From Selaginella tamariscina (Eukaryota; Streptophyta; Lycopodiopsida; Selaginellales; Selaginellaceae), in the NCBI GenBank assembly GCA_003024785.1, contig PUQB01000625.1:80010-144009 (forward strand): a stretch of DNA of 64,000 bases, written 5' to 3'. Shown here in pieces: positions 12,298-24,098 of this stretch; the first letter of the stretch is position 1, and every line of letters begins with the position of its first letter. The position numbers and the translations under genes are program-made. The notes under the pieces were generated by a model that was not told where the DNA came from, ran no database searches, and saw nothing but the letters and a program-made list of their open reading frames with translations.

Positions 12298-12474
12298 AGT
12301 GCAGCGGCAGTGTATAAAATATGGTAGTATATTTTTGTTGTATTTAAATGAAATATACGTTAAATTACTTTAAAATATATTAAGCATAAAATTACTATTA
12401 AAATTTATATTGAAAATTATAAGTTTGAAATAACAAATATAAAATCGAAGCTGTTTGAAAACAAACCAAACACA

Positions 12475-15400
12475 CTAAATAAATGGTGGAGGATGGAGGT
12501 TCTTTGGTAACATCAATAAAGAACTCAGTTCAGGGGGTGCAAGTGTACGACGTTGCAAATGCTTGACAACTCGAGGATCAACTCCCAGTACACGCTTGTA
12601 AACAAAGTACATATGTTTGCAAGGCACCCACTGACAACCGTTGCAGAACTCCGAGCATGAACAAGATGGTGCACTGCAAATGATAACCCAAGTAGATGTA
12701 TGGTCGTTGTCACATACTCTGAAGCGAATGCATGTTGGAGGATCAACCACGTCAACTTTTGCGACATATGCTCCCAACGTTAGACATGCTTCAAAACTTA
12801 CTTGTTGTTTCTTAGACATCCCTGAAGGTGTTCTTGTTGCATGACCAATTGCAGGAACAAGAGGTCCACAAAATTTTGTAGGGGTGTTGAAAATCCAGTG
12901 ACTCCAATAGGAACTGAAGGAACATGAGGTGTTGAAAAACCTGGCACTCTTGCATGAGCTGAAGGAAGCCCATCTAGCATGCCAGATCATTGATCTCCAC
13001 TGCTATCAGCTTCGTGCTCACTTGAACTTTCCAAACCAAGGTAGAAGCTGGCGGAGAAACAATAGTTGATCTTGGATGTTTGCTGCAGAGCATGTTTGTT
13101 GGACAAAAATACATCATTTGTGAGCGAAAGCATTCTTCACCAGTTTCTTTGTCATTGTATCTGATCCTTCCAAAAAAACAAGGAGCAGCCACTCGATTAC
13201 CACTAGGACTGATCTTTTTGCTTCTAATCGCCCATTGTCCATGTGTAACATCTTGTTCTTCAACCAGAACATATTCTTCATGTTCTTCTGCAATAGGAAA
13301 ATCCAACCGTCGCTTTCGTCTACACTATGTTGGAATAACCTGTTCACTATAGAAGATGTCCGGTTAGTGGGATTGTTTAGCCTCTGACCCATATTTCTTT
13401 GCACAGTGCAATGTTCAACATTTGTGGCAGCCACAAAAGCAGTATCCTGCATGCTTGATGGAGCAACATCTTCAACTAAGTCGATGATAACCTTTGTTGT
13501 AGGTGTTGTTGAGTTAGCATTTGACATTCTTCTCTCGAACCTTGCTGAGAGCTCCTCTGAAGTCGGCCCGGAACCACTATACCTTCCATCTTAAAAGCCT
13601 TCACAAGAGCACATTGTCGCACTGATTCAGTCAGGTCGTGGATTGTAGCTTGGTACAATGAAATGTATTTTGAATCTTAGCCCTCCTCCATCTTCCGTGA
13701 ACAGACTCCGACTGGTTTGTCATGGGCACAACCCTTATAGCATTCTCCGGCATGCTTTCAAGAACAACATTTGAAATATGATTCTTTGTCTTTCCCACCA
13801 TGAAAACCACGTCTGCATAACTCCAACATCCTTCACATTTTCATTCCAAAAGCGGAAAAGATTATTTTCAATTTCTTCACGATCAGTTGTTGATGTGGCT
13901 GTTGGCCATGATCTCAAAAGTTGAAGATGTTGTTGTTGATGTTCAAGAGGGACCCACTTCCTTGTCACACGTTGTATGGCTTGTTCATAGTGAAAGATAC
14001 AGCTCCGTTCACGTCCAGGAATTTCTTGGCCATTAAAGAACACATTCCTGATTGCTTGCCAGATCGCTCCTGCTTCATCGGACATAAACCCAGCGAACTG
14101 CACATTGTAGATTCCCTTCTCGAAGACATCCAACATAGCACGAAAAAACTTCTCCACTCCACCGTTTGTCTCTTCATGTCACCATAAGCAATGGTGGATA
14201 ATCGACACACACTATAAAATAATCAAAGAGTTAAGCAAACACAAAAGATAACATCTTACTTTGGGTCGTAAACATGCAATGCCAGAGTGATCCACTTATC
14301 AACAACACGTGTGTGTGATCAAGTAGAACCCAACTCTTCTGCAAAGGGCCAAGAGGAGGTTGGCACATCCTTACATAATCGATTCCAGAACCTGGCCCTG
14401 AAACCGTCATCTTAAAAACTAATGCCTGGTCGTCTGAACCACGGAAATTCATCCCAGGATAGTGAATCACGTGGATGAATGGGATAGACAACCTTCGTTT
14501 CAGCTCCAATAATCCATCAATATTCTCTGGCATTTCAGCAGCAGTTCTCTTTGCGGACGCTACCCATTGACGAACTCTGCATCAAAGGTATTATCAAAGA
14601 ATGCTCAGCACAAAGTAAAACTCTAATTGTACCTTCGATTGTTTGATAATGGCTGCAAATGATCCATGAGCTTATCCCAACTTCCAGGCTCAGAATTATC
14701 TAATAGGAAACCAAAGATAGCATCTTTACATGCTGCCATTTCGATGACTCTTGGACTAGCTCTGGGAGTTCTTTCTGTTGCATTCTGGAGCCATATGCAT
14801 TTCTTCTTTGTTCGATGCAGAAACACCATCACCCACTGGATGTGAATGTTTTCCCTGGTATAAACAATCTAGTCTTGGTTATGTCGTCTGGGAAAACGCA
14901 AACGCCACAGCAGACAAACTTCAAGGCACAATGGATTTTCTTTACAGAAAAAACATGTCAATCCTTTTGCCAGTTTGTCGATTGAAGGTGGGGAAACAAT
15001 ACATCCTTTCCATTTAGTGCAGTTCGGAAATCCTGCCTTAGAAGCAGGGCAGTCCGGGTTGATACAGCAAAGGCTCCCAACACATTTGCTCCTGGACACC
15101 CTCGCTTGAAAATTCCAGTTGCTGGTCGTTCCTGCTGTCCAGGTATGTCCATCCTCTTTCGATTCATTCCTTTGTATTTGTATTCGGAAGGAGGGAGCTC
15201 AAAAATGACATCCCATCATACGCAATAGGCAATTCATTTGTATGAATGATCGGAACCCTCGATAAGAATTCTTCCCTTTTTGCAGGTATTAGAAGTGAAA
15301 AGGTCCTTCAAGTTGAGTATTCAGAGTCAGAAGCAACGACAAGCTTAAACAATGGTCCTTCATCCGGTAACAAAATATATCCTGGATTATCCTTCCCTCC

Positions 15401-15622
15401 AGCATCTTGGTCCTCGTTTATTTCGATCTCTAAAGCAGATTGCCCATGAAGAAGTTTAAAAAGGAACACTTTGCCAATCAAAAATGCCAAAGAACGTTTA
15501 ATCTGATTAGTAAGAATGATTCCAACACCATCTATCACAGGAACATCGTGATCCAAATTGCCGTAAACAATCCTGGCCATTTTGCAAGCAGTTACCACAA
15601 AGTGACAGAAAAACAATAGCAT
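12475..15622 (-). pseudogene. MULE-like transposase with SWIM zinc finger (frames broken)
   Basis: A series of minus-strand frames gives one transposase-like protein. From its N-terminus: an unrecognised part (15622-15308); a Cys-rich zinc-binding block with CVGSLCCINPDCPASKAGFPNC (15099-14869); a region with LLDHTHVVDKWITLALHVYDP once a one-base shift near 14300 is allowed, carrying the first catalytic Asp; GFMSDEAGAIWQAIRNVF (13735-14157) with the second acidic site; and a C-terminal SWIM finger CSCSEFCNGCQWVPCKH (12475-12990). DDE core plus SWIM is the usual MULE/FAR1-like order. Frame changes occur about five times; some may be introns or assembly indels, so activity cannot be judged. Confidence 0.65.
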
Positions 15623-16228
15623 TACTTAATCATCTTTTGGTAAATATCGGATATTACCATTTCAAAAATTCACAATCATGACTCAACGTGGGAATATTTA
15701 ATTCAAGGAAACGTATAGATCTTAGATGCTAATATAGTATAGCACTTCACATAGAGATAGAGCAATCTTTATTGTCTTTTAAATAAATGTGTGTCTAATC
15801 TACATTCATCTGACATATTTATTTATGACTTGTTTATATTTTAATTTATTTATTTATAATTTATATAGTTATTTGATCCAGTATTTTATCTAATGTAGAC
15901 ATTATAAATACATATTTTTACACGAATATTTATTTAATTATATAATAATATTTTTTTAACATATAAATTTTACTTAAATATGTGTTTGTATTTTATCCTT
16001 TTATATAGTACATTATTTATCAAGTATTGTATATACTTTGTATGGTTTGATTAAACACAGTTTTATAGTTAAGGGTCAAAAGGTTAAATGTTAGATTTTA
16101 GGGTAAAGGTTTAGGGCCGCCCATTCTTCTTGTCCATTCTCCATTGCGAGAGGGCACTTTTGTTCTTTTTTGCGGCCGCTCTTGTTCTCCATTTGCGGCG
16201 ACAGGAGGCTAGTGTGAGCGTCACGGAC
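15623..16228. other. AT-rich gap ending in a short GC-rich patch
   Basis: Mostly AT-rich with no gene. From about 16100 to 16228 the composition turns GC-rich and contains GCGGCCGC-type sequence. This patch leads directly into an ATG at 16229 and looks like a 5' untranslated or promoter segment of the next gene. Confidence 0.4.
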
Positions 16229-17381
16229 ATGGCTGCAGATAAAATCTTATGTATGTGTGTGCAAATTCAATACCAATTTCTGTGCATGTATGTGCGAATT
16301 CAGTAGGATTTCTCTCTATTCACAATGTGCGTGCGCACACACACACACACACCTCCGACATGAGTTCCCATTTCGGCAAACACACACACACACACATTCC
16401 TGCCAAATTCGGCAGGAATTTGCCGCCTGGATGGTGCGGCGGCCGCATCATCTGGGCGGCAGGATTTTCCTGCCGAATTGGGCAGGAAAATCCGTGTGTG
16501 TGTGTGTGTGTTCGCTCACACACACAAATAACATTTATACACACACAAGCTTTTACACACACGTACCACATTATGATTATACAACATTAGACTTGTATAC
16601 ATGTGTGTGTGTGTGTCTCTCTCTCTTAAATATATATTATTATTATGTATATGTATATAATATATATTATTTATAATATATATGTATAAGTATATGAATT
16701 AAGACTTGTATATATGAGATGATGCTTTTTCGTCTGTATATACATGTGAAAGATATAATATACCCATATTCTCTCTCTCTCACACAGACACATCACAAAA
16801 CACAAACAACATTGCACACACACACACATAAGCAACATACACACATACACAAGTAACATTATATAATGAGCACACACACAAACAACATTACACATGTATA
16901 AATATGTGTGTGTGTGCGTGTGTGTCTATATATTGATAGGCATACATATACAGTAAATGTGTGTCCATAAATTAAAACTCACACACACACTCTTATTAGT
17001 TGTTATAATTGCAGAATGAGGCAAAGGCAGAGTAAGAGACTGCGAGATAAATACAAGACTTTGACACTTCAGGAACATATCGTCCAAGAAGCTCTTGTAG
17101 ATATGGCTCCAAAACCTCGTGGCAAGAAAGGAGGCCGAGGAGGTGCCAAGCAACAATTGCAGCGTGAAGAGATGATGTCGACGAACACTGAACCTGTGAA
17201 TAGTTCGCAAGTCATTGATGAACATTCTGTGGTGAGTGAATGGATGCCTAGAAATAGGGAGATTGCAGGAAGCTCTGCAGAACACGGTAATGTAAAAGAA
17301 GTATCGGACATTGATCTTGGTAGTAAAATGCACGTTGTAACTAAAGTGGGCATGATACGTGAAAATGGGAATATAAAATAA
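16229..17381 (+). CDS. Small basic hypothetical protein, probably transposon-associated
   Basis: The clear part is a 121-codon frame at 17016-17381, preceded by a good acceptor (TTGCAG just before 17016). The product is basic at the start (RQRQSKRLRDKYK), has a Lys/Gly/Arg patch (KPRGKKGGRGGAKQQ) and an acidic-polar second half. A possible first exon at 16229-16253 (MAADKILCI) would join in frame across an intron made almost wholly of TG/CA microsatellite with two GC-rich palindromes. I recognise no family. The basic patch suggests nucleic-acid binding. Confidence 0.35.
16397..16493. repeat. Two GC-armed palindromes flanking a NotI-like core
   Basis: The first palindrome (16397-16418) has arms TTCCTGCC/GGCAGGAA around a 6-bp AT-rich centre. 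The second (16462-16493) has 13-bp arms reading GGATTTTCCTGCC and its complement around another 6-bp centre. Between them is GCGGCGGCCGC. GC-rich arms around an AT-rich centre is the same design as the 18-bp palindrome arrays further on, but the sequence differs. Confidence 0.8.
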
Positions 17382-17615
17382 ATTACTAATTAATACTTAA
17401 GTTTTAATTATTAATTAATCATTTAATTAATATGTAATTAAGCCTTAAATATCAATTAATTAATTAATTAATCCTTCAATAACCTTACTTAGTAAGGAAT
17501 ATTCCTAAAATATCTTAGAATGTTCATATTATTCTAAAAATAGTTTATAATAATGAAGAAATACTATCAAACATAATTACAAATGAAATCATTTTCTTAT
17601 CAACATGTTAATTTT
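17382..17615. other. AT-rich gap with ATTA repeats
   Basis: This stretch is dominated by TTAATTAA and (ATTA)n runs and holds no frame of note. A perfect GGAATATTCC palindrome lies at about 17495-17504 and a GAATGTTC at about 17518-17525, both heat-shock-element-like by pattern. Confidence 0.5.
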
Positions 17616-19010
17616 TTATAAATACTTTCTTCCTATCATACAAAGAAATCTTCTTATTTTGTCTAAATCATCACTCTCCGGATTAATCAAATCATTTTGG
17701 TCAATATCTTGATGTTGTTGCCACCACTTAACACTCTCACGAATGCAATTGGGAGTTGCCATCCTTGTTAATACATAAGATGTGATAAGAGAAGGTCTGC
17801 ATAAAGGCTCATCTAAAAACTGATGTTCCTTAAGAATAATATTATAAAGCGCCCGGTTGCTATCCTTCATTTTATAAAATTCAATATCACGAAAAGAAAA
17901 GCTTCAGGAAATGTATGATACGGTGGATACTACTCACAAAAATTTTTGAGATTCTTCTTTTGAAGGCACGTATCCAAGTAGTTCACTAGCTCATCCATGA
18001 TATTGGTATCAGAATATGGATCGAAAGTGATTGGATGAATACAAGCAATGTTTTGGTTGAGCATAGCCTTCTGAGGAGAGTCGTCTACTACTAACATCTG
18101 TGCGTTCTTCATTATCCTTAAGCGACTGATCTCCCCATGAGTCCCAATTATTCTTTCATTCTTGAAGAAGTACGGCTTGCTTTCCTTTCTTATATTGTGA
18201 AATTCGAGAGGTTTATAACATATTCGCTGGTTAAAAATCAATCTTTACGAATCACCTCTTCTGCAACACTACAATGTTTCTTAAGTAAATTCAACATCGG
18301 TGTTAAGTTATGAATCTGCATGCATGACCAAATCCCCACAAGCGCACCCATCTCCTTAAGCTTTTGAAAGAGACGATCCAACCCTGGACGAAAAATAATA
18401 TCATATCGAAATTTACCATGACAAGGAATGAAATCTCCTTGTTTGATTTCTTTTTTTCTATCCTGGGGCCTTTGTCGATGAAGCAGAACACCATTGACAT
18501 CCAACAACACAATATGGCCATGAGTAACATGAGATAGCGTTGCCTCTTGAATACTTTGCAAATCACTTGTTTGCTCCCTTTCACATTTATCCGTTGCCAC
18601 TATCTCGTTGCCTATCCCTTCATCATTTAATTGTACATCATCTTTACAAGATTCAGATATTGCATGCGCTAAAGAAATTGATTTCGGAATTGAAGCCAAT
18701 AAAAATGATGATGAAGTGGCCCCCATAGTAACAATGTTTTGAGCTGCATTATTATCCATTTCCTGCATGAACTCTGTCATTCTGACATGTGGCACAAGAA
18801 ATTGTCGCCAAACCCCTCTCTTACCTCATGCCAATGCTGAAAATCCATGTTCTCAATTATTTCATTACATCTGCAAAATGATAATTAGCTCACCTTAAAA
18901 TTATCAAGGTATATTATTTACCTTGTTAATGTGTGACCCATGTTTGAACTAAAAGCTTCATTAATCCTTGAGAATTTATTTTCTGTACAAATATAAAAGA
19001 AATATACAAA
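17616..19010 (-). CDS. FCP1/NIF-like HAD-fold protein, possibly the 3' part of the ParB-MTase gene
   Basis: The main frames are 18795-18238 and 18241-17930, with a further exon near 17870-17616. The HAD core reads HIVLLDVNGVLLHR (motif I, DxNG rather than DxDG), FRPGLDRLFQKLKEMGALVGIW (motif II region) and MLVVDDSPQKAML (motif III/IV). This matches FCP1/NLI-interacting-factor phosphatases. Plant homologues with DLNG at motif I are common, so activity is uncertain. Upstream exons join in phase: NKFSRINEAFSSNMGHTLTR, CNEIIENMDFQHWHE, then EMDNNAAQN across a GTAAGA...TGCAG intron. The first of these could also splice in phase onto the last exon of the ParB-MTase gene, so the two may be one long gene. 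The last two exon junctions need a one-base shift. Confidence 0.6.
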
Positions 19011-19044
19011 AATGCCTTATGTTACACTCATTTACAACTATTCA

Positions 19045-22000
19045 TCACTCTAAATTCATTATCAATTCTTCTTCGCTATTACCTTCTGAGTGAGGCGAAG
19101 AAGGTCTAAGCCGCTTGTGAGATGGTTCAAGATCTTCTGCATCTTCTATTGATGTTTCCATGGGTCCTGGAGTGTGCGAATGTTCTGTACTCCTCGAGAT
19201 AACTTCCGGTCTAATATCTGATTGAAGTTCGTTCTCAGACTCCGAGATTGAACCAGATTCACCTTCAGAGCTATCGCACTTATCTGGAGGGAACTTTCTC
19301 AAATACGCCTTTATGGATTCGTTGGGGTACTCAGTTGAGACCCAATCTATCCACTTGTTCAGGTCCTCAACCATGGTCTTATCCTTTCAACGGCAAACAC
19401 ACATGTATGCCGAAGGTAACACTCCTTCAAGACGGACCCCCTAGTGCAGTAGTCAAAAACCCACGCATCACTGTGAGGACCCCTAATCAAGTTGACGATG
19501 CTCCGTGCCGCTTGACTTGTAATGTTTGGATAACGTACATTGCCGAATACGTCACTCATACCTATCGGTGTATCGGATGGAGGTTCAGGGCCGTTGGAGT
19601 GCAAACAGATGCCTGGCCAGTCATTTGGAAGCTTGAAATTGTTTGGCGCATTCCTAACAACCAAGTGAACAACGGTATCAATGCACTTGGGATTAGCATC
19701 GTTCATATAAAATCCTGTCCAACGATGTCTATTCTTCTTGGCGAAGGCGAAGGCAAAAGTATCGGTGACATGAGCAAGAATCAAGAAATAAATACCTGAA
19801 AAAGTAGGTATCAGTGAAGAGCGCAAGCATGAATTCAATAATAAATACCTTCTATGTATATGCTTGCACGGCTAAGTTTCTCCACCAGATCCTCTAGTGC
19901 CCTATCTGTCGAAAGATTTTTTGACACCCGCCGATCCATCACGAACAATTGAAACGGTTTCCTACAAGCAGTGATGTTACCCCATAAAGTCTCCGAATCT
20001 AACAACAAACATCTGTAGGGCTTGTCGTGATTCGTAGCATCCTCCTTTATAAGGTTCAATTCGGTTCTCCGCTGCTGAAGGACTGCCATAAGAGAAGGCG
20101 TCATCCCAATGTTCTCCTTTTTGGCGTTGGCGTGCAATAGATTCTTGCCTAGATCTTCCGATTGGTTCACCCATTCGACAAGCATATCATCGTTCGTCAC
20201 ATGCAAATATTTGCTGACCTCTTCATATGTTGAAGTCGAGGTCCAACCCAGTTTGTGGCAGTGTATTCCCAACCACTCCTTGAAATGCCTGACCGTCTTC
20301 AACTCCATTGCCTTGAGATGAAAAGGAGAGGTTGGGCTGCTGTTATTAATTTGTAGTTTGCCATCGATCACCAAATCAGCCAAGACTTCCATCTCCTCCA
20401 TCGTTGTTCCATTTAAAGGCTTCAACCATGTGAGCTTGAAATCGTTGTCTACATCCTTTGTAGATTGAACAGACTTAGCCTTCGGCGTCTTACTGGGTTT
20501 CTTTGCAGACTTTTCTGAGGGCTCCCTTCACTTGTCTGCTTCTTCTTCAGTGTTCCTTTTGAAAAGGATTCCATAATCCCCAACCATTTGGCAAAGATCC
20601 TATCTTCGGGGCAAGAAATCAACATCATCAGAAAGGATGTTTCCTTCCCGCCCACCTGGGCAAAATCAACTGCTGCAATTTCTTCAACTCTCTGAGGAAA
20701 AAGACAGATTAATATACCGGCGAGATAAATCCCGCCCAAACAATTTGCTTACCCGGTATTCCGCAGATTGTGTATTCCCTGCGGTAGCTCTTTGTGGTCG
20801 CTGAAGAGATTCCCACACGGCTCGCGTGTGTTTAAACTTCTCCCATATTTTGCTGTTGTAGTGGTTGGTGTCGGCAGCGTCCCATTCCGCCGATAACTTA
20901 TGGTACTGCTCGATTGTGAGATTCGGCTTAGCTAAAAACGCCGATCTTTTTGTCAGCTTCTCACGGGTATGCTCGGAAAGTTTTGTTGCCATCGTTCCTT
21001 TGTTGTGTTCATCGAGAAGTCGTTGGGCTGCCGTTATTGTGTGCTGGCCACTAATGATGTAGTACTTGATAGATTTTTATTCTCCGTCTGAATCTTCATG
21101 AGTTGTTCTGGTGTTGTGATCCAGACTTTGTCAGCGCCCTTCCTTCTTTCATAGTATGGACACAAAACAGCATTATGTGGAACGGTATAAGAATTGTCGT
21201 CCTTCATCTTCTCCATGAGCTCAGCTACACGTTCCTGGTTGAGTGGCCTGTAATTGAAGTTTGGGTTGACGCTGCAATATTTAACCCTACAAGGATAAAT
21301 CTTATCATCCAACATCATTTCCTTGTGACTTATTGCAGCATGAGATGCCACAGGTGCAGCTGACAAAACGATTGATGATTTTCTTTTGCGATCCGAATCA
21401 ACATGTGTGATCCCCGACTGCAGCTGTTCTAGTGTTCTCGGCACACTCTTCCAGCTCCCGAAGCTTCCTAAGCAAATTGAACGTGATCTGTAGAGAACCT
21501 GAGACCGAGCCACCCTCTCAATCTCCCTTATGATGTCGCTGTGTTCTTCTTCAATGTGAAGAGGGAAGATTGCTCCACTTGCTGATTTTCTGTATTGTGA
21601 AGCAATATCTCCTGACAATACACCTACTCGATGAGTCTGAAGATCTTCGAAGTAGACATCCAGATGGATCCCCTCCATAGATGGGCTTTCGTTGAGTTGA
21701 AGAAGAACTCCAAGGTCAACATCATTAGTGAACACGTGAACGTCATTATCCACAAGTCGACAAAACCACCCGAAATTAATGTTGTAACTGACGACCTCTG
21801 GATCCGAGAACGTGACATTGGATGGAACAAGGCATATCTGTCGAGAATCGTCCAATCTGGGTTCGCAGCCTGCTTTCGGGTGCTTGACTAGCGAATCTAC
21901 TTTCCATTGTTTTGCTTGTCCATGAGATGTGACAGAGGTTAATTTGACAGCAACCATGGTTGCTCCAATGCGCTTCCCATTTATCTTAAAATATGGCCAA

Positions 22001-22192
22001 GTTGATTCCAGAATCCCCCTGCCCATCTCTTCTCCTGCTCTTGTCTTTAATGTCACCTCAATTCCACATCTGAATACAAAAATGATTAGTTCAAGTATCC
22101 GAGTATAACAGATTTTATTTTAATTCTTACCCAGAATTTGACGACGACTCCATACTAATGACTCGATCTCCTTGTTTGATCAAATCGTCCTT
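19045..22192 (-). CDS. ParB/sulfiredoxin-like domain fused to N6-adenine-methyltransferase-like domain (copy 1)
   Basis: Exons on the minus strand: 22192-22131 (open, in phase), 22069-20753, 20691 to about 19850, and about 19800-19045. The ParB-like part includes VNPNFNYRPLNQERVAELMEKM and, after a one-base shift near 21070, YYIISGQHTITAAQRLL, which aligns with the ParB core (eL...I, then GxxR region; here GQHT, so the usual Arg is absent). The later part has a motif-IV-like FQLFVMDRRV (DPPY equivalent with Pro-Pro replaced by Arg-Arg), then DAWVFDYCTRGSVLKEC and VFAVERD, a motif-I/II-like end of a beta-class N6-adenine methyltransferase, followed by an acidic Ser-rich tail. A shift near 19384 in a G run is needed. 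ParB-MTase fusions are known in phages and plasmids; function here is unknown. Confidence 0.6.
20719..20736. repeat. Solitary near-palindrome inside an intron of ParB-MTase copy 1
   Basis: The sequence GGCGAGATAAATCCCGCC differs from the array palindrome by two bases and is identical to a variant in array 1 at about 23782-23799. It lies in a 61-bp intron (20752-20692, GTAAGC...CTCAG, phase 0) and takes up nearly a third of it. Confidence 0.8.
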
Positions 22193-22293
22193 CTGCAAAA
22201 TAATACACTATAATACAAATTATAAAAACGCACACACACTTGTATAAACCCGAATATACAAAAATAATACACAGAGAGAAGTAGACGTAATTA

Positions 22294-22378
22294 ACTGTCC
22301 GAAGCTCACATTTGTGTTAGTGCAAAAGAAAGATAACATTTCGTTTTAGAACCACCACAAATGTGAGCTCTGGACAGT
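22294..22378. repeat. Stem-loop with 23-nt arms upstream of ParB-MTase copy 1
   Basis: The arms 22294-22316 and 22356-22378 are inverted copies with 21 of 23 positions paired, around a 39-nt loop. It lies between the first visible exon of the ParB-MTase gene and palindrome array 1. It could fold in RNA or DNA. A MITE end or a small hairpin RNA precursor are both possible. Confidence 0.7.
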
Positions 22379-22493
22379 TTTACATAGATTCCTAGCTTTT
22401 ACTCGAAATATTATGATAAGATGATAAAAGTAAATAAAATGAGATATGCAACTTATATATACTAATACACATATATATTCACATGGAAGGTGC

Positions 22494-23960
22494 GGCGGGA
22501 TTAATCTCGCCACCCCTTCAATGCCTCCTGAAAGAGTGGGCGGGATTAATCTCGCCACCTTTCTGGAGGCCTTGAACGGGAGTGCGGAATTAATCTTGCC
22601 ACCCTTCTCGGTCTCAGAGAGAACTGGGCAGGATTTATTTCTCACACCCCTTCAGTGACTCCAGAAAGGAGGCGGGATTAATCTCGCCCACCATGTAAGG
22701 GATGGTTAAATGAATTTCCCCACCCTTCCCAATTCTCTCCATTGGTATGTTGAAACCTTCTACGTCTCAGACAGAAACGTTTGGGATTGGTCCGACTCAC
22801 CAATGGAGAAAAAAGAAGGGTGGCGGGATTCATTCCTCCAACAGGCATTGAAGACTCGGCGGGATTAATCCCGCCGCCCAGGGCCTTCACTCGGTCCCTA
22901 TGCGGCGGGATTAATCCCGCCGGACGCCAATTCCCTGCGCGGAATCGGGCGGGATTAATCCCGCCGCCTAGGCACTTCAGGCAGGCCAATGGCGGCGGGA
23001 TAAATCCCGCCCGATTCCGCGCAAGGGCATTGCGTCGCGGCGATTAATCCCGCCTCCCAGGCCCTTCACTCGGGCCTTAGTCGGCGGGATTAATCCCGCC
23101 GAACGCCAATGCCCTGTGCGAAATCTTGCGGGATTAATCCCGCCGCCTAGGCCCTTCAGGCAGGCCAATGGCGGCGGGATAAATCCCGCCCGATTCCGCG
23201 CAGGGCATGCGTACGCGGCGGGATTAATCCCGCCCACCATGTAAGGGATGGTGAAATTAATCCCACCACCCTTCTCAGTTCCCTCCATTGGTATTTTGTA
23301 AACCTTCTCCGTCTCAGACAGAGTTAGTCGGGATTGATTCAACATACCAATGGAGGAAAAAAGGGTGGCGGGATTAATCCCGCCACCGGGCAATGAAGGT
23401 TCGGAGAGATAATCCCGCCGCCCTCTCGTAAATCATGCGCTCACACATATATATTGGCTGCGGCATTTTGAACAGGGATGGGTGGGGCGGGATTAATCCC
23501 GCCGCTTATATCCTGCGGAAGTGCCTGAGCGGCGGGCGGATTAATCCCGCCGTTCATGTCCTGCGTGAATTTCCTGGGCGGCGGGATTAATCCCGCCGCC
23601 TTACGCGCAGGACATGTCATGCAGGCTCTTCGGTTAGCCTTCCGTGCAGGATCTTTCATGCAGCTCTTCGGTTAGCCTCATGAGCGGCGGGATTAATCCC
23701 GCCGCCCATCCCCTGTAAATGCCCTGCGCGGAATCCGCCGGGATTAATCCCGCCCATTAGGGCTTCACACAGGCCATTGCCGGCGAGATAAATCCCGCCG
23801 CATTCCGCGCAGGGCATGGGTGAGCGGCGGGATTAATCCCGCCGCGAGGCCCCTCACGCAGCCATGGGCGGCGGGATTAATCCCGCCGCCATGGCCCCAA
23901 CCATATAGCGGCGGATTAATCCCCGCCGAGGCCAAACTATAGCAGCGGATTAATCCCGCC
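22494..23960. repeat. Palindrome array 1 (GGCGGGATTAATCCCGCC)
   Basis: I count 11 perfect copies of the 18-bp palindrome, starting at 22858, 22904, 22948, 23083, 23217, 23367, 23486, 23580, 23686, 23826 and 23870. About a dozen variants (CTCGCC, GATAAATC, GCCGGG and others) lie among them and towards the edges, including 22494, 22539 and 22671. Larger inverted structures surround them: for example 22937-23022 is itself a palindrome of about 86 bp, and two hairpin-like units at about 22710-22830 and 23265-23375 are copies of each other. The array ends where TG/TA microsatellites begin. Confidence 0.95.
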
Positions 23961-23984
23961 GCTCGAGGGGCTTAGCGTGTGTGT

Positions 23985-24047
23985 GAGAGAAAAAATTAAT
24001 AAATAAAAAAATTATACAGATAAAAACCACACATATATATATGTGTG

Positions 24048-24098
<51 letters not shown>

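Noticed and set aside
22346..23659. Long frames on both strands across array 1
   Set aside because: They are translations of the GC-rich palindrome (recurring GGINPA and AGLIPP) and are open on both strands because the unit is self-complementary.
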